Shown here piece by piece: positions 31,936-34,877 of a stretch of 34,877 bases of DNA; the first letter of the stretch is position 1; every line of letters begins with the position of its first letter. Made by a program: the position numbers and the translations under genes. The notes below the pieces were generated by a model. It was not told where the DNA came from. It saw only the letters and a program-made list of their open reading frames with translations, and did no database searches. This DNA is from Rhodanobacteraceae bacterium (GTDB lineage: Bacteria; Pseudomonadota; Gammaproteobacteria; Xanthomonadales; Rhodanobacteraceae): NCBI GenBank assembly GCA_004299705.1, contig SCQS01000013.1, positions 1 to 34,877 of the forward strand, given 5' to 3'.

Positions 31936-32547
31936 TCAGAACCTCACTTCAGCCTGCGCCGCGAGCAATCCGGTGGAAAGGTTGACGTCGTTTTTCTTGG
32001 CGCGGTAATAGTCGTAGCCGATGCCGACGCCAAAGCTGCGACTGAAGTCATAGCCCACGCCCACGCCACCGTAGTAGCCATCGCCCGATCGGCCCGTGCT
32101 GATCGGCGTGATGCCGCGGCTCATGCCGTCGCCGGTCCAGGAGTACAGGCCGGTGCGGGCGGACACGTACCAGTTGGGCGTGAAGTTGTATTTCGCGTTG
32201 GCGCCCACGGTCCAGCCGTGCAGTGAAGCCTTGTTGTTCGCGATCACGGGCTGCGAGTTGAACACGTTCTTGACGCGGATGTTGCCGAGGTCGTTGTAGC
32301 CGATCTCGGGGCCGATCGCGAAGCCGTTGCCCAGCGCCCAGCGATAACCGCCGTTGAGTGCGTAGCCGGTGTCGCTGCCGCTGTTCTGACCGCTGCCGAA
32401 ATAGCTGTGGCCGGCGTTGCCGTTGACGAAAAACCCGCTGTCGGCGCCGGTCGTGTTCATTGCGTCCTGCGCGTGGGCTTCTTGAATGAAGCTGGGTGCC
32501 GCCACGAAAACCGCGGCGACGGCAAGGACGATTGCAGTGTTGCGCAT
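31936..32547 (-). CDS. Outer-membrane beta-barrel protein (OmpX/Ail- or OmpA-barrel-like)
   Basis: The 203-residue product has a signal peptide cut likely after AHA (residue 26), then alternating hydrophobic strands rich in Gly, Tyr and Asn (GYALNGGYRWALGN, ATGPEIGYNDLG-like, YNFTPNWYVSARTGLYSW, YYGGVGVGYDFSRSFGVGIGYDYYRAKKN) and a final Phe in QAEVRF, the usual signal for barrel insertion. An eight-strand barrel fits. Function unknown. ATG 32547 is chosen over ATG 32559 because the GGAGAC inside the longer form (32552-32557) is a well-spaced ribosome site for the shorter one. The pgk gene lies upstream on the same strand. Confidence 0.83.
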   Translation of the reverse strand: MRNTAIVLAVAAVFVAAPSFIQEAHAQDAMNTTGADSGFFVNGNAGHSYFGSGQNSGSDTGYALNGGYRWALGNGFAIGPEIGYNDLGNIRVKNVFNSQPVIANNKASLHGWTVGANAKYNFTPNWYVSARTGLYSWTGDGMSRGITPISTGRSGDGYYGGVGVGYDFSRSFGVGIGYDYYRAKKNDVNLSTGLLAAQAEVRF

Positions 32548-32720
32548 GATTGTCTCCATCGTGGTTGTTCACGCGGGCGATGCATTCGCACGCGCTTGGC
32601 CAGTGAGACTCAAGGCAAACGGCAACGTTCGTTAATGTTTCGATAGAGAATCAGGCGCCGTTCATCGCATTCGTGAAAGTGCGAGATGGTTGCAACTGAA
32701 ACTTTTTACGCGTGTGGAGG

Positions 32721-33899
32721 TCACGCGTGGGCGCGTGACTCCAGCATTGCAACGGCGGGCAAGGTCTTGCCTTCGAGGAATTCCAGGAACGCGCCGCCGC
32801 CGGTCGAGATGTAGGAAACCTTGTCGGCGATGCCGTACTTGTCGACCGCCGCCAACGTGTCGCCGCCGCCCGCGATCGAGAACGCCTTCGATTCCGCGAT
32901 CGCATGCGCGAGGGTTTCGGTGCCGCGGCCGAACGCGTCGAACTCGAACACGCCGACCGGCCCGTTCCACACCACGGTGCCGGCCTTGGCGATCAGCGCG
33001 GCGTAGCGTTTGGCGGTTTCAGGGCCGATGTCGAGGATCATTTCATCCGTGCCAACTTGGTCGACCGCCTTCACCGTGGCCGGTGCGTCGGTCGCGAACC
33101 TCGGCGCCGTGACCACGTCGGTCGGGATCGGCACGTCGGCGCCGCGCGCGGAAGCGGTTGCGATCACCTTGTGCGCGGCATCCAGCAAGTCGGGTTCGGC
33201 CAGCGACTTGCCGATGTCGTAACCCGCTGCCTTGATGAAGGTGTTGGCGATGCCGCCGCCCACGATCAACTGGTCGACTTTCCCAACGAGGTTCTGCAAC
33301 AGTTCGAGCTTGGTGGAAACCTTGGAGCCCGCGACGATCGCCAGCAGCGGCCGTGCGGGTTGGTCCAGCGCCTTGCCCAGCGCATCCAGTTCCGCCGCCA
33401 GCAGCGGCCCGGCGCACGCGATCTTCGCGAACTTCGCGACACCATGGGTCGAAGCCTGCGCGCGGTGCGCGGTGCCGAACGCGTCCATCACGAACACGTC
33501 GCACAACGCGGCGTATTTTTTTGCGAGTGCCTCGTCGTCGGACTTCTCGCCGACGTTCATGCGGCAATTTTCCAGCAGCACCACCTCGCCGGGCCTGGCT
33601 TCCACGCCGTCGAGGTAATTGCGTTCCAGCCGCACGTCGGCGCCGAGTTTTTCCGACAGCCACGTGGCGACGGGTGCGAGCGATTGCGCTTCGTCGAACT
33701 GACCTTCCTTGGGGCGGCCCAGGTGCGACATCACCAACACCGCCGCGCCCGCGTCGCGTGCCGCGCGGATCGTGGGCAGCGCGGCATCGAGGCGCTGGGT
33801 CGAGGTGATCCTTCCATCCTGGATCGGAACGTTCAGATCCTCGCGGATCAAGACGCGCTTGCCGGAAAGGTCGAGGTCGGTCATGCGGACAAACGCCAT
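32721..33899 (-). CDS. pgk: Phosphoglycerate kinase
   Basis: The 392-residue product is a complete Pgk. Substrate-binding motifs in order are [39 protein letters not shown] and [11 protein letters not shown]; the C-domain has [34 protein letters not shown], and the nucleotide motif [13 protein letters not shown] near 345-357. It makes ATP and 3-phosphoglycerate from 1,3-bisphosphoglycerate in glycolysis, and runs in reverse in gluconeogenesis. The N-terminus with [13 protein letters not shown] resembles Xanthomonadales Pgk. Start ATG 33899 has GGAG about ten bases upstream; ATG 33884 is the only close alternative. Other glycolytic genes are not in the window. Confidence 0.96.
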   Translation of the reverse strand: MAFVRMTDLDLSGKRVLIREDLNVPIQDGRITSTQRLDAALPTIRAARDAGAAVLVMSHLGRPKEGQFDEAQSLAPVATWLSEKLGADVRLERNYLDGVEARPGEVVLLENCRMNVGEKSDDEALAKKYAALCDVFVMDAFGTAHRAQASTHGVAKFAKIACAGPLLAAELDALGKALDQPARPLLAIVAGSKVSTKLELLQNLVGKVDQLIVGGGIANTFIKAAGYDIGKSLAEPDLLDAAHKVIATASARGADVPIPTDVVTAPRFATDAPATVKAVDQVGTDEMILDIGPETAKRYAALIAKAGTVVWNGPVGVFEFDAFGRGTETLAHAIAESKAFSIAGGGDTLAAVDKYGIADKVSYISTGGGAFLEFLEGKTLPAVAMLESRAHA

Positions 33900-34007
33900 G
33901 GCTTGCACTCCAGCGGTCGATGCGATGTGGAATCGCGCATTGTCGGGGACGCGTGCGCGCCATGCAATTGCGTTACCCTGCGGCCTTTCTTCACCGTGGA
34001 GCCGGCC

Positions 34008-34676
34008 ATGCCGAACACCCGCACGCTGTACAGCTATTGGCGATCCAGCGCGGCCTACCGCGTGCGCATTGCGCTGAACCTCAAGGGCATGGATTACGCG
34101 CTGGCGCCCGTGCATCTGGTGCGCGACGGCGGCGAGCAGCACCACGACGATTACCGCCGGTTGAATCCGCAGCAACTGGTGCCGACGCTGGTCGATGGCG
34201 CGCACGTGCTGCGCGAATCGCTGGCGATCATCGAGTATCTGGAAGAGGCCTACCCCGACACGCCGCGACTGCTGCCGCGCGCCGCGCTGGCCTGCGCGCG
34301 CGTGCGCGAGTTGGCGCAGATGATTGCCTGCGACATCCACCCGATCGGCAACCTGCGCGTGCTGCAATACCTGCAACGCGAGCTGGGCGCGAGCGACGAG
34401 CAGAAACACGCCTGGTCGCAGCACTGGATCAAGCTCGGCTTCGACGCGATCGAGGCGGTGCTAGCCGCTCGCGACACCCCCGGCAAGTTCTGCGAAGGCG
34501 ACACGCCCACGCTCGCGGATTGCTGCCTGATCCCGCAGGTCTACAACGCGCGCCGCTTCGGGGTCTCGCTGTCGCTGTATCCCAACATCATCGGCATCGA
34601 CGCCGAGTGCGCCAAGCTCGATGCGTTCCGGCGTGCTGCGCCGGAAGCGCAGCCGGATGCGCCGGTGGTGACGTGA
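34008..34676 (+). CDS. maiA: Maleylacetoacetate isomerase (zeta-class GST)
   Basis: The 222-residue product has the zeta-class GST motif [18 protein letters not shown] at about 10-27, with the catalytic SS pair (Ser13-Ser14), then [20 protein letters not shown] (glutathione-binding ES pair) and [21 protein letters not shown] in the C-terminal helical domain. It isomerises maleylacetoacetate to fumarylacetoacetate with glutathione, the second-last step of tyrosine/homogentisate breakdown. The usual partners (hmgA, fahA) are not in the window. GGAG lies five to eight bases before ATG 34008. It is divergent from pgk with a 108-base gap. Confidence 0.92.
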   Translation: MPNTRTLYSYWRSSAAYRVRIALNLKGMDYALAPVHLVRDGGEQHHDDYRRLNPQQLVPTLVDGAHVLRESLAIIEYLEEAYPDTPRLLPRAALACARVRELAQMIACDIHPIGNLRVLQYLQRELGASDEQKHAWSQHWIKLGFDAIEAVLAARDTPGKFCEGDTPTLADCCLIPQVYNARRFGVSLSLYPNIIGIDAECAKLDAFRRAAPEAQPDAPVVT

Positions 34677-34756
34677 AAACCGTTAGCTATTGGATCCTGA
34701 AACGTCCGTGCTACTGTCGCTCAGCTCTAACGCTTGAAACAGCGGCGCCCGCAACG

Positions 34757-34877
34757 TGAGAAGTGGCCCCGGAAAATTGAACAGCACGGTAAGTGACTGA
34801 CCTGCTCCCCATCGGCGATGATGATCGCCGCAGAAGGAGCCAGCCATGAGTCGCAGACCACGTCGTAATCACTCACC
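34757..34877 (+). mobile_element. Left end of an IS3-type insertion sequence, cut by the window edge
   Basis: The stretch begins with TGAGAAGTGGCCCCGGAAAA, which resembles the terminal repeat of IS3-family elements (TG start, then a GGCCCC-rich arm). About 90 bases later a transposase frame opens. The exact end cannot be fixed, since the right terminus and target duplication lie outside. It inserted about 80 bases after the maiA stop codon. Confidence 0.65.
34846..34877 (+). CDS. IS3-family transposase OrfA, first codons only
   Basis: ATG 34846 starts MSRRPRRNHS, an N-terminus well known from IS3-family helix-turn-helix subunits (OrfA), in which it precedes PAFKAKVALAA. AGGAG stands eight bases before the ATG. 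Only ten full codons are visible, so the call rests on this short match and on the repeat-like end upstream. Confidence 0.6.
   Translation, partial: MSRRPRRNHS

Noticed and set aside
32705-32730. ACGCGTG/CACGCGT hairpin over the pgk stop codon as a pgk terminator
   Set aside because: On the pgk strand the hairpin is followed by A's, not T's, so it does not fit a rho-independent terminator in the required direction.
32904-34676. 590-residue open frame running through pgk on the opposite strand into maiA
   Set aside because: Only the part from 34008 matches a protein family. The rest is antisense to pgk and has the composition of a shadow frame.

Overview
The window reads as chromosomal DNA of a high-GC gammaproteobacterium, most likely in the order Xanthomonadales (Rhodanobacteraceae/Xanthomonadaceae side). 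This is inferred from strong GC bias at third codon positions, the N-terminus of the phosphoglycerate kinase, the presence of AcpH, ZapE and a long-type QueF, and intergenic spaces packed with short palindromic repeats. No rRNA, tRNA, CRISPR array, prophage or plasmid function was seen. The only transposon trace is the left end of an IS3-type element cut by the right edge.

Layout. 1-2432: a histone H1-like Lys/Ala protein, a TonB-domain lipoprotein, then about 500 bp made of several repeat families. 2433-8162: a secreted serine hydrolase (minus strand), LemA plus a membrane M48 protease, then AcpH and an alpha/beta hydrolase starting back to back. 8165-15748: ZapE, then a three-gene RND efflux operon (outer-membrane lipoprotein, adaptor, pump) with a good sigma-70 promoter and two small palindromes over it. 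16026-19774: a second serine hydrolase, QueF and a FAD-dependent pyridine-nucleotide oxidoreductase. 19871-22817: a beta-propeller protein and an HTH regulator on the minus strand, divergent from a small membrane protein and a DUF899 protein. 22955-26878: an exported DUF4097-like protein, a class II aldolase, a SEC-C protein and a ferredoxin-NADP reductase. 27015-28953: a two-gene ABC exporter. 29098-34676: an exported DUF4124-type protein, Ogt and an SDR as one operon, small membrane and lipoproteins, an outer-membrane barrel, Pgk and MaiA.

Most genes are housekeeping, envelope or export functions. The most distinctive content lies between them. Three long hairpins share a fixed GGGGTCAGAGT core, while the inner part of the stem differs between copies and stays perfectly paired. 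A second composite family (CCCCCTTC...GAAGGGGG plus GGGGGATGGCTTTT) also has a stem that changes by compensated substitutions. Further families surround the TonB-domain lipoprotein gene and sit inside the RND operon. I see no clear new multi-gene defence or biosynthetic system. The best candidates for undescribed biology are the covarying repeats, the lipid-anchored TonB-domain protein, and the regulator/propeller/DUF899 divergon.
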